The notes beneath the pieces were generated by a model, which was not told where the DNA came from, made no database searches, and saw only the letters and a list, made by a program, of their open reading frames with translations. A stretch of DNA of 64,000 nt from Flavobacterium sharifuzzamanii. Its GTDB lineage: Bacteria > Bacteroidota > Bacteroidia > Flavobacteriales > Flavobacteriaceae. The stretch is taken from NCBI RefSeq assembly GCF_003254585.1, contig NZ_QJGZ01000041.1, positions 124,001 through 188,000 on the forward strand. The letters run 5' to 3'. Shown piece by piece: positions 1 to 8,871 of the stretch; positions within the stretch are counted from its first letter, which is position 1; each line of letters opens with the position of its first letter. Both the position numbers and the translations under genes were made by a program.

Positions 1-2
1 TT

Positions 3-251
3 TCAAAATTTTTATTTTACACTTTACTTTATAATCAAAATTTAATTTTATCTATGGCAGGAGGCGCAGCTCAACAAGGGATTAATAAAGCATCAATAGA
101 AAGTTTATTATTGATTTTCCCTTGTATAAAAGAACAAACCAAAATCGCCAATTTTCTTTCGGCGACAGATGAAAAGATTGCTTTGGTGGTAACACAAATA
201 GAAGATACGCAGGAATATAAAAAAGGGTTGTTACAGCAAATGTTTGTTTAA
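3..251 (+). CDS. hsdS: Type I restriction enzyme specificity subunit, C-terminal fragment
   Basis: HsdS gives type I restriction-modification complexes their DNA target. The reading frame is open from base 3, so the gene continues upstream of the window and the ATG at 54 is internal. What remains is the end of the second target-recognition domain and the distal conserved helix. An LSMAGGAAQQGINKASIES stretch matches the usual 'GG.AQ..IN...I' signature, followed by IFPCIKEQTKIANFLSATDE, the typical 'P...EQ.KIA.FLS..D' start of the coiled spacer. It ends in the common 'KKGLLQQMFV'. It lies just upstream of hsdR; hsdM is presumably outside the window. Certain at family level; specificity cannot be read. 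Confidence 0.9.
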   Translation, partial: SKFLFYTLLYNQNLILSMAGGAAQQGINKASIESLLLIFPCIKEQTKIANFLSATDEKIALVVTQIEDTQEYKKGLLQQMFV

Positions 252-281
252 ACTTTAGGTAAGAATTTTTATAAAAGGTAA

Positions 282-316
282 AAAATAGGGAGATTTTGTC
301 AAAATCTCCCTATTTT
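282..316. terminator. Strong hairpin between hsdS and hsdR
   Basis: A perfect 16-bp inverted repeat with a 3-base loop (arms 282-297 and 301-316) sits between hsdS and hsdR. It carries A-runs on the left and T-runs on the right, so it could terminate either strand. It implies that hsdR is at least partly transcribed separately from hsdS. Confidence 0.8.
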
Positions 317-386
317 CGTTTAACAATAATGGTAAGACTTTTTAATTCTTCGAGATTTATCAAGAATCCCGAACTATTTACAAGAT

Positions 387-3230
387 ATGACATCACAATC
401 CGAATTAATTTTAGAGCAAAATTTAATCCATCAATTAACTTCAAATGGTTATGAAAAAGTAACCATTTTAGATGAAGCAGATTTGTTGGTTAATCTTAAA
501 AATCAATTAGAAAAGCACAACAATAAAGTGTTTTCGGATAGCGATTTCAAACAAATTTTAAATCATTTAACCAAGACGAATAATGTTTTTGAAAAAGCAT
601 TATTACTTCGGGATAAGTTTGCTTTCAGGAATGAAGCGAACGAATTGGTGTATATTGAATTCCTGAATATGGATTTCTGGTGTCAGAATGAATATCAGGT
701 AACCAATCAAATTACAGTTGAAGGAACTTACAAAAACCGCTACGATGTTACAATTTTAATAAACGGTTTGCCTTTGGTTCAAATAGAATTAAAGAAAACC
801 GGACTGGAATTAAAAGAAGCATATAATCAAATTGATCGTTATCAAAAGCATTCGTTTTCGGCAAATACGGGTTTGTTCAATTTTGTGCAGTTGTTTATTA
901 TCAGTAATGGTGTAAATACAAAATACTTCAGCAATTTCGGAAACAAAAAACCTGATTTCAAACAGACTTTTTTCTGGACAGACGATAATAACAAACGCAT
1001 TTCTAAGCTCGAAGATTTTGCCAATGTGTTTTTAGAAAAATGTCATTTGTCTAAAATGATTACTAAATATATTGTTCTGCACGATACAGATAAAATGCTG
1101 ATGGTTTTGCGTCCATATCAATTTTATGCTGTAGAACGCATTATTGACCGAGTTAAAAACTCCAATAAAAACGGTTATATCTGGCATACGACAGGTTCGG
1201 GTAAAACATTGACTTCTTTTAAAGCCAGTCAGATATTATCGCAATTGCCAAAAGTAGACAAAGTTGTTTTTTGCGTAGACAGGCAAGATTTAGATTATCA
1301 AACCGCAAAAGAGTTTAACGCTTTTAAACCAGATTGCATTGACCCGACTAATAATACTAAAAACTTAGTTCGTCAATTTAATGACAACAACAATAAGTTG
1401 ATTGTTACGACTATTCAAAAGTTGTACAATGCCACGACGCGAGAGCATCATCTTAAAACGATGAACAATCTAAAAGACAAAAAGATTGTTTTTATTTTTG
1501 ACGAATGTCATCGCAGTCAGTTTGGCGATACGCACAAAAGAATAACCCAATATTTTGAGAATTATCAAATGTTTGGTTTTACTGGAACTCCAATATTTGA
1601 AAAAAATGCTTTATCTAAAAATAAGCAAAACCAAACTACAGCCAGTTTATTTGGAGAACAATTGCATAGTTATGTAATTACAGATGCGATTAAAGACGAA
1701 AACGTATTGCGTTTTTCGGTTGAATATGTTGGTAGATATAGAGAGAAACAAGATTCGCAAAATGAAATAGATATTGAGGTTGAAGCCATAGATACACAGG
1801 AATTACTGGAAAGCAACGAACGAATTGAAAAAATAGCTAACTATATCATTCAGCAGCATCCTATTAAAACACAAAATAAAACCTTTACAGCGATGTTTTG
1901 TGTCAGCAGTGTAGAAATGCTCATTAAGTATTACGATCTATTTTTAAAGCTCAAAAAAGAAGGAAAACATGACTTAAAAATGGCAACGATTTTTAGTTTT
2001 GGAACCAATGACGAAATGATAAGTGATGTTACAGATTTTGATGAACAAGATTTTAATAGTGTTGCTGATAGAGACGAGCGCGATGATTATAATTCTTTTC
2101 ATAAAAGAGATAAACTGGAAAATTATATTGAAGAATATAATAAAACTTTTGGATCAAACTGGACAACCAAAAGCAGTGAATCATTTTACAGTTATTATAA
2201 AGATATTGCGCAAAAAGTACGCAATAAGCAAGTCGATTTGTTATTTGTAGTTAATATGTTTTTGACTGGTTTCGATAGCAAATCGTTGAATACTTTGTTT
2301 GTAGATAAAAATTTAAAATACCACGGGTTAATTCAGGCGTATTCTAGAACAAATAGAATTTTAGGAGATAAGAAATCGCAGGGAAATATTGTGGTTTTTA
2401 GAAATCTTAAAAAAGCAACAGACGATGCGATTGCTTTATTTTCGGATAAACAAGCTAAAGAAGTTATCATTTTGCAACCGTATGAAAAATATATTGAGGA
2501 TATAAATGAAGCTTACGAAAAATTAAAAAGCGTTGTTCCAACTTCTGAATCTGTTGATGATTTGTATACAGAGGAAGAAGAGCTGGAATTTGTAAAAGCT
2601 TTTAGAGAAGTCATTCGATTAAAAAATATTATCAGCTCATTTGTTGATTTTACCTTTGAAGATATTGATTTGGACGAACAAGAATTTGATGATTATAAAT
2701 CCAAGTATTTAGATTTATCTGATAAAGGAAAAAAAGTAAAAACTTCTATCTTAAACGAAGTCGATTTTGAACTAGAATTAATTCATCGTGACGATATTAC
2801 GGTAACTTATATTCTCACTTTATTAGCCAAATTAAAAGGAATCACATTTGCAGAAAAAGAAAAGAAACAAAAAGAAATACTTGATTTAGTTTCGGGAGAT
2901 GTGAAATTGAGAAGTAAACGCGAATTAATAGAACGTTTTATCGAAGAAAATCTTCCTTTGATTGATGAAAACAATATTGAGGAAGGATATAATAGTTTTA
3001 TGATTGTTGAGCAGCAAAAAGCTTTTAATCAATTTGTAACCGATGAAAAGTTAAATGCAGATAAGTTAAAAAAATTGACAGAAGATTATTTATTCTCACA
3101 ACGAATTCCAACTAAACAAGAAGTTGTTGCTGTTTTAGAAAATCAGCCGTCTATTTTACAGCGCGCAACAGTTGGAGATACAATTTTGAGTAAATTTTTG
3201 AATTTTATTGATACTTTTTTCAATGATTAA
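387..3230 (+). CDS. hsdR: Type I restriction endonuclease subunit R (HsdR)
   Basis: HsdR is the motor and nuclease subunit of type I restriction complexes: it translocates DNA using ATP and cuts far from unmethylated sites. The 947-aa length is normal. The N-terminal PD-(D/E)XK nuclease is visible: D120 in NRYDVTIL, then E134 and K136 in VQIELKK. An SF2 helicase core follows, with Walker A in HTTGSGKT (about residue 267), the DECH box in FIFDECHRSQFG (about 372), a GFTGTP motif, and an 'AYSRTNRI' motif VI-like segment. A C-terminal helical region completes the protein. No frameshift is seen, so it looks functional. It follows hsdS after a hairpin and is followed by a bidirectional terminator. 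Confidence 0.97.
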   Translation: MTSQSELILEQNLIHQLTSNGYEKVTILDEADLLVNLKNQLEKHNNKVFSDSDFKQILNHLTKTNNVFEKALLLRDKFAFRNEANELVYIEFLNMDFWCQNEYQVTNQITVEGTYKNRYDVTILINGLPLVQIELKKTGLELKEAYNQIDRYQKHSFSANTGLFNFVQLFIISNGVNTKYFSNFGNKKPDFKQTFFWTDDNNKRISKLEDFANVFLEKCHLSKMITKYIVLHDTDKMLMVLRPYQFYAVERIIDRVKNSNKNGYIWHTTGSGKTLTSFKASQILSQLPKVDKVVFCVDRQDLDYQTAKEFNAFKPDCIDPTNNTKNLVRQFNDNNNKLIVTTIQKLYNATTREHHLKTMNNLKDKKIVFIFDECHRSQFGDTHKRITQYFENYQMFGFTGTPIFEKNALSKNKQNQTTASLFGEQLHSYVITDAIKDENVLRFSVEYVGRYREKQDSQNEIDIEVEAIDTQELLESNERIEKIANYIIQQHPIKTQNKTFTAMFCVSSVEMLIKYYDLFLKLKKEGKHDLKMATIFSFGTNDEMISDVTDFDEQDFNSVADRDERDDYNSFHKRDKLENYIEEYNKTFGSNWTTKSSESFYSYYKDIAQKVRNKQVDLLFVVNMFLTGFDSKSLNTLFVDKNLKYHGLIQAYSRTNRILGDKKSQGNIVVFRNLKKATDDAIALFSDKQAKEVIILQPYEKYIEDINEAYEKLKSVVPTSESVDDLYTEEEELEFVKAFREVIRLKNIISSFVDFTFEDIDLDEQEFDDYKSKYLDLSDKGKKVKTSILNEVDFELELIHRDDITVTYILTLLAKLKGITFAEKEKKQKEILDLVSGDVKLRSKRELIERFIEENLPLIDENNIEEGYNSFMIVEQQKAFNQFVTDEKLNADKLKKLTEDYLFSQRIPTKQEVVAVLENQPSILQRATVGDTILSKFLNFIDTFFND

Positions 3231-3252
3231 TTTTTAAAAAAGGTGTAAAACA

Positions 3253-3284
3253 AAAAAGAGATTTCAAACCTGAAATCTCTTTTT
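3253..3284. terminator. Bidirectional terminator between hsdR and the XRE gene
   Basis: Perfect 14-bp stem (arms 3253-3266 and 3271-3284) with an AACC loop, flanked by A and T runs. It lies between the convergent hsdR (+) and XRE regulator (-) and can serve both. Confidence 0.85.
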
Positions 3285-3311
3285 ACAATGCATTATATTT
3301 TATAAAACTGT

Positions 3312-3731
3312 TTATTTCCCGTTCAACAACTTCTCCAAATACTCATTTTTATCCTTTTCAGATTGCAATAAACGTTCGTAAAGTTTTTTGTTTTCCTCGT
3401 AAACTTCAACCAATTTGTCTAATGGGTTGAATGTGCAATGATTAGATTGTGGAGCAACAATACTACCATTAATTTCATTATCATAAATATTATTAAAATA
3501 ATTAATAACGGCTTCTTCCGAAAAGTTTTTAATGGCTTCAACAGTCATTCCAAATGCTTTTGCGACTTCTTTTAGTTTTTCTTCGTCTACGGTTTCGCTG
3601 TTTTCCATAGCAGAAACACTTTGTTGACTCATTCCTAAAGCTTGTGCCAAAGCTTCTTGCTTCATGTCTTTCAGCTCGCGAATTCGGCTGATTTTTCTTC
3701 CTATATGACTTGGTTTTGTTGTTGTGCTCAT
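3312..3731 (-). CDS. XRE-family helix-turn-helix regulator with C-terminal coiled coil
   Basis: A 139-aa DNA-binding protein. Residues about 10-65 form a Cro/C1-type HTH (IGRKISRIRELKDMKQEALA, then MSQQSVSAMEN as recognition helix). The last 35 residues are charged and heptad-like (LVEVYEENKKLYERLL), probably a dimerising coiled coil. It is convergent with hsdR; the position invites a link with the restriction locus, but the sequence does not prove one. XRE proteins of this form are common free-standing regulators in Flavobacterium. A -7-like TACCTTTG ends only four bases before the ATG. A second-frame ORF over the same DNA is a shadow. Confidence 0.85.
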   Translation of the reverse strand: MSTTTKPSHIGRKISRIRELKDMKQEALAQALGMSQQSVSAMENSETVDEEKLKEVAKAFGMTVEAIKNFSEEAVINYFNNIYDNEINGSIVAPQSNHCTFNPLDKLVEVYEENKKLYERLLQSEKDKNEYLEKLLNGK

Positions 3732-3735
3732 ACTT

Positions 3736-3743
3736 CAAAGGTA
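3736..3743 (-). promoter_or_regulatory. -7 element (TACCTTTG) abutting the XRE start codon
   Basis: Matches the Bacteroidetes TAnnTTTG -7 consensus on the minus strand. No clear TTG -33 element is seen. If active, transcription would begin at or next to the ATG at 3731, giving a leaderless mRNA. Confidence 0.35.
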
Positions 3744-3870
3744 TTTAAAATCTTAAAGAAAAATAATATTTTGGTAAAAAACAGGCTTTTTTTGTAAGAT
3801 ACAGCTTTCAATATATATGCAAAAATACAGTTTTTCAGCTGATTAATTAAATAGAAAACAAACGTTTAAT

Positions 3871-4830
3871 TTATATTTTCTTATCAGAGTCCAACCAAAC
3901 CACATTTTGCTCTGATTGATGATCTTGTCCAATAATATCTCTGTACAATTCTGGTCTTCGAGCTTTTATATACCGATTTCCTCCAGCCTGAATACATTTT
4001 TCTGGCGTAAGCACAGCCGTTGTGAAAGAATCATCAAAAGTGCGGCATTCTGCCAAAATATCTCCAAAAGGATCAATAATCATCGAACAGCCGTTTTTTA
4101 ATTGATCATCGTCCATACCAATTGGGTTAGAAAAGATGGCATAAACAGCATTGTCGTATGCTCTTGCCGGAAGCCATTTCATTAGCCAATCACGGCCTTT
4201 CATTCCGTCAAATTCTAATCGCAGCGAAGTTGGATCTGTTTCTCGGTTTTCCCAAAGCTGTGGTGCCACAAAACCAGCGCCAGGTCGGGTCGAAGGTGTG
4301 CACATCGTAACGTGAGGCATAAAAATAATATCGGCTCCTAGAAGTTTTGTAGCGCGTACATTCTCGATAATATTATTGTCATAACAAATTAAAATACCGC
4401 ATTTCCAGCCTTCAATTTCAAAAATACAATAACGATCTCCAGGCGTTAAATACGGATTTATAAACGGATGCAATTTTCGATATTTGGCGACTAAACCATT
4501 TTTATCGACACAAACATAAGCTTTGAATAGATTATCGTTTTCGTCTTTTTCGAAAAGTCCCGCCAATATTACAATGTTATTGTTTTTGGCAATTTCTATT
4601 AATTTTAGAATGCTTTCGCCACTCGGAATCAATTCTGCCAAGTCTAGCATTTGTTCTTTTGATAAATTCCTTGCAAATGTATATCCAGTTATAGAACATT
4701 CGTGAAAAGAAATCACATCGCAGTTTTCATCAGAAGCCTTTTGAGAAAGTTTTTCGATTACAGATAAGTTATAGTTCTTATCTCCGCTTTTGTTTTCAAA
4801 CTGAGCTGTGGCTATTTTTAGATTTTTCAT
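3871..4830 (-). CDS. Carbon-nitrogen hydrolase (nitrilase superfamily amidase)
   Basis: Hydrolyses C-N bonds of an amide or nitrile; the substrate cannot be told. The Glu-Lys-Cys triad of the nitrilase superfamily is complete: E44 in SFHEC, K119 in KYRKLHPF, C149 in ILICYDN. The fold-typical start KIATAQFE and the GDRY segment are present, and 319 aa is the usual length. The ATG at 4830 is preferred over an upstream GTG at 4839 because MKNLKIATAQFE begins the domain. It lies 69 bp downstream of an AraC regulator on the same strand, which may control it. The protein is cytoplasmic, with no signal peptide. Confidence 0.9.
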   Translation of the reverse strand: MKNLKIATAQFENKSGDKNYNLSVIEKLSQKASDENCDVISFHECSITGYTFARNLSKEQMLDLAELIPSGESILKLIEIAKNNNIVILAGLFEKDENDNLFKAYVCVDKNGLVAKYRKLHPFINPYLTPGDRYCIFEIEGWKCGILICYDNNIIENVRATKLLGADIIFMPHVTMCTPSTRPGAGFVAPQLWENRETDPTSLRLEFDGMKGRDWLMKWLPARAYDNAVYAIFSNPIGMDDDQLKNGCSMIIDPFGDILAECRTFDDSFTTAVLTPEKCIQAGGNRYIKARRPELYRDIIGQDHQSEQNVVWLDSDKKI

Positions 4831-4899
4831 ATTGTGCACTATTAATTTTGATCAAAAATAGTGAGGGCAATATCCTAGAAATTGTATAAAACCGACATT

Positions 4900-5712
4900 T
4901 TAAAATGTTCTTTTAATGAGATTGTTGGTTAATTTCCCAGTATTGTAAACATATTCTGTTGGAGTAATTCCCGTATGTTTTTTAAATTCTTTAATTAAAT
5001 GAGATTGGTCAGAAAAACCAGTGTCATAACAAATTGCTGTTATATTAGCATCGTTAGGTTTGTTTTTTAATAGTTTTAAAAAATGATGCAGCCTTACAAC
5101 GTTTCCAAATTTCTTCGGATTTAATCCAATGCATTCTTTGAACTTTCTTTCCAAATGCCTTTCAGTATAACCTGTATATTCTACTAATTGTTTTATAGAA
5201 AATTGTCCTTTATTGTTAATGATAAAGTTTAAAGAATGATTAATTATGAATTGATTTGAAGCCGATTTTGATGCAATCAGTGATTTGAAAAAATGATTTA
5301 ATAGTTCAACACGAGTTTGATTATTTTGCTCTGATAGCTTCTCTTGTAATTCAATAATCTCATGATTAAAGATATCTTCAACAGGAATGATAGCATCGTG
5401 AAATTCGTTGGCAGGAATTCCTAATAATTGATGGATTCCGTTGGGCTGAAAAACTACAATAATCAAGGTTATTTCATTTTCAGAATAAAGATCTTTAAAA
5501 CCATTGAGTTGTCCATATAAAAATGAAGAAGGCAGATATTCTTTTATTTCATGTTTAGTAATACTAGAAATAAGTTTGCTTTTTAAAGAAAATACGAGAC
5601 CAGTATTTCCGTCTGAAAATAAACGGAATTTTTGCATAGCAGTTTCAGTATTATCTAAAAATAGATAATGCTTGATATAGGGTAATAAATCTTTCGGAAC
5701 AGAAACCTGCAT
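4900..5712 (-). CDS. AraC-family transcriptional regulator
   Basis: A 270-aa regulator. The N-terminal 150 residues are a ligand-type domain (about 20-140) of the DUF6597-like kind found in Bacteroidetes AraC proteins. The C-terminal 100 residues carry two HTH motifs: FSIKQLVEYTGYTERHLERKF and ANITAICYDTGFSDQSHLIK, ending in the family signature TGITPTEYV. It is upstream of the nitrilase-family gene on the same strand, so autoregulation and control of that gene are plausible. It resembles the AraC protein at 7107-7880 in size and layout. The ligand is unknown. Confidence 0.9.
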   Translation of the reverse strand: MQVSVPKDLLPYIKHYLFLDNTETAMQKFRLFSDGNTGLVFSLKSKLISSITKHEIKEYLPSSFLYGQLNGFKDLYSENEITLIIVVFQPNGIHQLLGIPANEFHDAIIPVEDIFNHEIIELQEKLSEQNNQTRVELLNHFFKSLIASKSASNQFIINHSLNFIINNKGQFSIKQLVEYTGYTERHLERKFKECIGLNPKKFGNVVRLHHFLKLLKNKPNDANITAICYDTGFSDQSHLIKEFKKHTGITPTEYVYNTGKLTNNLIKRTF

Positions 5713-5736
5713 GTCAAATTAATTTATAGCAACATA

Positions 5737-5744
5737 CAAAGGTA
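5737..5744 (-). promoter_or_regulatory. -7 element (TACCTTTG) for the AraC gene
   Basis: TAnnTTTG match 24 bp upstream of the AraC ATG on the minus strand. No convincing TTG box was found at the normal distance. Confidence 0.4.
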
Positions 5745-5787
5745 CCTTTATTTTGTTTTAAAATATTTTACTAATTGTAAAACTAAT

Positions 5788-6552
5788 TTATTTCTGCAAA
5801 GCAGTTTTAACCTGAGGAATCATTCTCTCGACAAACATCTTATAAGCAGTTTCAGAAGGATGCAGACCGTCTGAAGCAACTAAACTCGGATTGTTAAGAC
5901 CTTGTCTCGTAATGTCGGTAATTGAAATAAATGCAACATTTCTGGAGATACAGCAATTCTCTGCAAAACTGTTATACTGATTTATCTCGTTAGAAATTTT
6001 CATTCGGTTTGAATCGCTATAGTTGGCAGCAAATGGAGTATAGGTATAATCTGGAATCGAAAGAACAATCACATTTTTGTTGTTGCCTTTTGCCAATGCA
6101 ATTGCCTTATTGAGCAATTGTGGAAATTCTTTTTCGTAAATCGAAAAATCTAGATGCTGATATTGATTGTTGACGCCAATTAAAAGTGTAACCAAATCAT
6201 AATTGGATTCTGGATTTTGAGAATCAATTGCAGAAATTAAATTAGCAGTTGTCCATCCTGTTGTTGCAATGACTTTTAATGAAAAAGCGGTTTCGGGATA
6301 AATTGTCTGTAATTTAGCTTTGAGCTGTTCAGGATAGCGACAAGTTTCGCAGACGCTTTGTCCAATGGTATAACTATCTCCTAAAGCGAGATAATTTATG
6401 GATTTTGAAATTGGGGTTGTAGGAACTTCTTCATTTGGCGGAGTTGTTGCAGGAGGAACCGAATTGTTCTCAGAATCTGATTGCTCAGCGCTACAGCTCA
6501 ATAAAAATATGCTGAGTATAACAATAACTATTTGTTTGAAATGTGGTTTCAT
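5788..6552 (-). CDS. SGNH/GDSL-family esterase lipoprotein
   Basis: A secreted lipoprotein hydrolase, 254 aa. The signal peptide ends in a lipobox (FLLSC, Cys20), then a Ser/Pro/Thr-rich linker (about 25-50). SGNH blocks follow: block I YLALGDSYTIG with S60 as nucleophile, block III GVNNQY, and block V DGLHPSE with the Asp-His pair near the C terminus. It should be anchored in the outer membrane or face the periplasm, de-esterifying an unknown ester such as a carbohydrate acetyl ester or lipid. It is a single gene on the same strand as its neighbours. Confidence 0.88.
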   Translation of the reverse strand: MKPHFKQIVIVILSIFLLSCSAEQSDSENNSVPPATTPPNEEVPTTPISKSINYLALGDSYTIGQSVCETCRYPEQLKAKLQTIYPETAFSLKVIATTGWTTANLISAIDSQNPESNYDLVTLLIGVNNQYQHLDFSIYEKEFPQLLNKAIALAKGNNKNVIVLSIPDYTYTPFAANYSDSNRMKISNEINQYNSFAENCCISRNVAFISITDITRQGLNNPSLVASDGLHPSETAYKMFVERMIPQVKTALQK

Positions 6553-6610
6553 AATTTTGGCAAATTAGGTTTGTGAACATCTTAAACAAATAGTTACGTT
6601 AAATGGCTGG

Positions 6611-7039
6611 TTACGGTTTTGCGGCTTCTCTGTAAATATTTCTTTCCATGACGATGTTTAATCTTGTGAACATTTCAGAGATATTAAAACCTTCTTTTTT
6701 GTACTCATCCTGGACTGCTTCTTTTGCGCTTTTCAAGACCATTTCATTTTCCCAAACCGCAATTGTGATGTAAATTAAATTGCCATTTTCGTCAATACGT
6801 TCATAAGCATTGTCATTTACAAATCCGTTTAAATGTTTTATGAAGTTTCGATTGATGCGTACTCGTTCTAAAAATTCTTGTTTTGATTTTTCGGGAACAA
6901 TAAATTTATCGATAAAAATTTGCTGCATGGTTTCTGATTTTTTAGGTTTAATTTCTGAATTGATAGCTGTTGATTGAGCATTTGTTCTATAGCTGAATAA
7001 GGTCAAAAAGACAATTGAGATTAAAAGATTTGTTTTCAT
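6611..7039 (-). CDS. Small secreted antibiotic-biosynthesis-monooxygenase (ABM)-like protein
   Basis: The start is placed at the ATG at 7039 rather than at 7249: the longer version would overlap the AraC gene, while MKTNLLISIVFLTLFS is a clean signal peptide cleaved after TNAQ. The mature 120 residues look like a dimeric alpha-beta barrel ABM domain: QQIFIDKFIVPEKSKQEFLE opening strand, 'LNGFVNDNAY' and 'YITIAVWENE' strands. Proteins of this type include small monooxygenases, haem-degrading enzymes and non-enzymatic barrels; the activity cannot be assigned. It is next to and downstream of an AraC regulator that may control it. Confidence 0.75.
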   Translation of the reverse strand: MKTNLLISIVFLTLFSYRTNAQSTAINSEIKPKKSETMQQIFIDKFIVPEKSKQEFLERVRINRNFIKHLNGFVNDNAYERIDENGNLIYITIAVWENEMVLKSAKEAVQDEYKKEGFNISEMFTRLNIVMERNIYREAAKP

Positions 7040-7106
7040 AATTTCTGTTTTTATTGATGTAAAATTCAGAATTGTCAAAACCAAATCATTGTAAAAAATC
7101 ATTGAT

Positions 7107-7880
7107 TTACCAAAATGAAGGAAAGTTGAAAAACTCTGTTGGAGTTTGTCCTGTAAACAATTTAAAGTCTTTATTAAAGTGAGACTGGTCAAAATAACCC
7201 GCGTCAAAAGCCAGATCGATGAGGTTTTGTTTTTTTTGTTTGTGATCAATAATTGATTTTATACGTACAACATAGCAAAATTGTTTTGGAGAAGACCCAA
7301 TTGTTTTTCGGAATCTTTTCTCAAATGCATCTTGACTGATAAAGAGTGCGTCGGCAAGTTCTTTTATTTTAACAATGCCTTTTTTGGATTGTATAATGTT
7401 AATGGCGGCAGAGATTAAATCGTCGGGTTTGTAATTGTGGAGTCTTGATAAAAGAAACTGTTCTATAATCGCAATTTTTTGATTGTTGGTTTTCGCTTCC
7501 GCTAATAGTTCTTCGATAACGGCAATTTTTTGCTGCGGAATAAAGTTGTCGAGCGAAACACTTTCTTCAAATAATTCATGAAGCGGTTCTTTAAAGAAGG
7601 CTTTAGCGCCAGCTTCTTTAAATTGAACGACAAGAGTTGCCGTATCTTTTGCATAATTAATTAATCGCACTGATTTGCGAATACCTGAAATTGTAGAAAC
7701 GGGCAGTTTATCGTGCTGATTTTCTTTAATGTAGTTAATGCTGCCTTTGCAGCGAAAAGCAATTGCTAGCGAAGTGCTAGGCAAAACCCTGTTTGTCAAT
7801 TCGTCTTCGCTTTCGATAATTCTGTAAGTCTTAATAAAAGACTTTAACTGTTCTGTTGGAATGAAATCGATAATTTTCAT
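7107..7880 (-). CDS. AraC-family transcriptional regulator (DUF6597-like sensor domain)
   Basis: 257 aa. The N-terminal domain begins with the typical LKSFIKTYRIIES and 'VLPSTSLAIAFRCKG' segments of the DUF6597-like family. The C-terminal AraC domain contains VKIKELADALFISQDAFEKR and a second HTH with FDAGYFDQSHFNKDFK, ending TGQTPTEFF. It lies upstream of the small ABM-domain gene and has a -7-like TACCTTTG 29 bp before the start. The inducer is unknown. Confidence 0.9.
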   Translation of the reverse strand: MKIIDFIPTEQLKSFIKTYRIIESEDELTNRVLPSTSLAIAFRCKGSINYIKENQHDKLPVSTISGIRKSVRLINYAKDTATLVVQFKEAGAKAFFKEPLHELFEESVSLDNFIPQQKIAVIEELLAEAKTNNQKIAIIEQFLLSRLHNYKPDDLISAAINIIQSKKGIVKIKELADALFISQDAFEKRFRKTIGSSPKQFCYVVRIKSIIDHKQKKQNLIDLAFDAGYFDQSHFNKDFKLFTGQTPTEFFNFPSFW

Positions 7881-7909
7881 TTGAAAGTGTTTTTCAACAG
7901 GTTGAATGT

Positions 7910-7917
7910 CAAAGGTA
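7910..7917 (-). promoter_or_regulatory. -7 element (TACCTTTG) for the AraC gene
   Basis: TAnnTTTG on the minus strand, 29 bp upstream of the ATG at 7880. A TTG complement lies 15 bp further up, slightly short of the usual spacing. Confidence 0.4.
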
Positions 7918-7927
7918 TGAAAAACAA

Positions 7928-7975
7928 AATTCCAATAACTTAGTTGTTTGTTGAAACAGTTAAGTTATTGGAATT
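7928..7975. terminator. Terminator of the DUF3050 gene
   Basis: A 15-bp perfect stem (7928-7942 with 7961-7975) whose loop can form an inner TGTTT/AAACA helix. T-rich flanks occur on both strands. It follows the stop codon of the minus-strand DUF3050 gene by 22 bp. Confidence 0.75.
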
Positions 7976-7997
7976 TTTTAAAGAACTTATTTTATTT

Positions 7998-8780
7998 TTA
8001 AACCATTTCGGTTTTCATCACGATTTCTTCTTCAATGGCATCCCAAAGAGCGATACGTTTTTCTAGAGCAAGAATCGAAACTTCTTCTACTTCTTTCCAT
8101 TTTTGTGCATCGTCTTCACATAATTCTGTAATCATTGTCATAGCCATCGGACCATGTTCATCAGCATCTAGTTCGATATGTCTTTCAAAATAGTATAACA
8201 ATTTTGTCAAATCGGTTTCAGGAAGATTCTTTTGAAAGTTTTTCAAAATTTCTGTAAACATACTCGGAATAAGATCTTCTCTTCCGAAAGTAAATGCTGC
8301 TGCAATTTCGTGCGGTTTTCCTTCTTCGATTACTCTAAAAGTAAAATCAAGAAAAGCTTTCACATTTGGATGAAGTGAACTTTGTTTAATTGCCACGAAT
8401 ATATTGTGCAGAGAAGTCACTTCTGATAAAAAGCTTAAAATTCCTGTTGTATTAGCACCACAAGCTTCCATTGCTTCAAGATACATCTCGTAGTGGCTTT
8501 GTCTTCTTCCGTCTAGTGTTAAATCGGTTTCTTCTGCCAAGACAATTTCGTTAATTAAATAACGCGTTCCAGGATTTTTTGTAGCAAACCATGGTGTTGT
8601 AGTACAAGTAAGTTTAGCTTGTAAAGCTTTTAATAATGACATGAAATCCCAAACAGCAAAAACGTGAGTTTCTAAAAAACAGTGTAGGTCGTCTATATTT
8701 TGAATCTTATTGTATAAGGAATGTTTTAAAAGTTGATCTTTTTGAGGTTGTATGCTTTTGTTTATCGTTTCGATATTCAT
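7998..8780 (-). CDS. DUF3050 domain-containing protein
   Basis: A 260-aa protein recognised as DUF3050, a family with a haem-oxygenase-like all-helical fold. Typical segments are HVFAVWDFMSLLKALQ, then RYLINEIVLAEETDLTLDG, SHYEMYLEAME and the C-terminal FERHIELDADEHGPMAMTM. His, Glu and Asp residues in these helices could bind a di-metal centre, as in some other members of this fold; that is inference and no activity is established here. It stands alone with its own terminator, and TATCTTTG at 8800-8807 is a likely -7 element. Confidence 0.85.
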   Translation of the reverse strand: MNIETINKSIQPQKDQLLKHSLYNKIQNIDDLHCFLETHVFAVWDFMSLLKALQAKLTCTTTPWFATKNPGTRYLINEIVLAEETDLTLDGRRQSHYEMYLEAMEACGANTTGILSFLSEVTSLHNIFVAIKQSSLHPNVKAFLDFTFRVIEEGKPHEIAAAFTFGREDLIPSMFTEILKNFQKNLPETDLTKLLYYFERHIELDADEHGPMAMTMITELCEDDAQKWKEVEEVSILALEKRIALWDAIEEEIVMKTEMV

Positions 8781-8799
8781 TTGTGAAAAAATTTTGATG

Positions 8800-8807
8800 C
8801 AAAGATA
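8800..8807 (-). promoter_or_regulatory. -7 element (TATCTTTG) for the DUF3050 gene
   Basis: Matches TAnnTTTG on the minus strand, 19 bp upstream of the ATG. The -33 box is not clear. Confidence 0.4.
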
Positions 8808-8871
8808 AAAAGCTTCTCCGTCAAGAAGAAGCTTTTCGCATTGATTTTATGTATATTTTAATAATTACAGA

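Noticed and set aside
54..251. Separate 65-aa ORF starting at ATG 54
   Set aside because: The frame is open to the window edge and the sequence before it matches HsdS, so the ATG is internal.
7040..7249. 70-residue N-terminal extension of the ABM-domain gene
   Set aside because: It overlaps the AraC gene, and a clean signal peptide begins at 7039.
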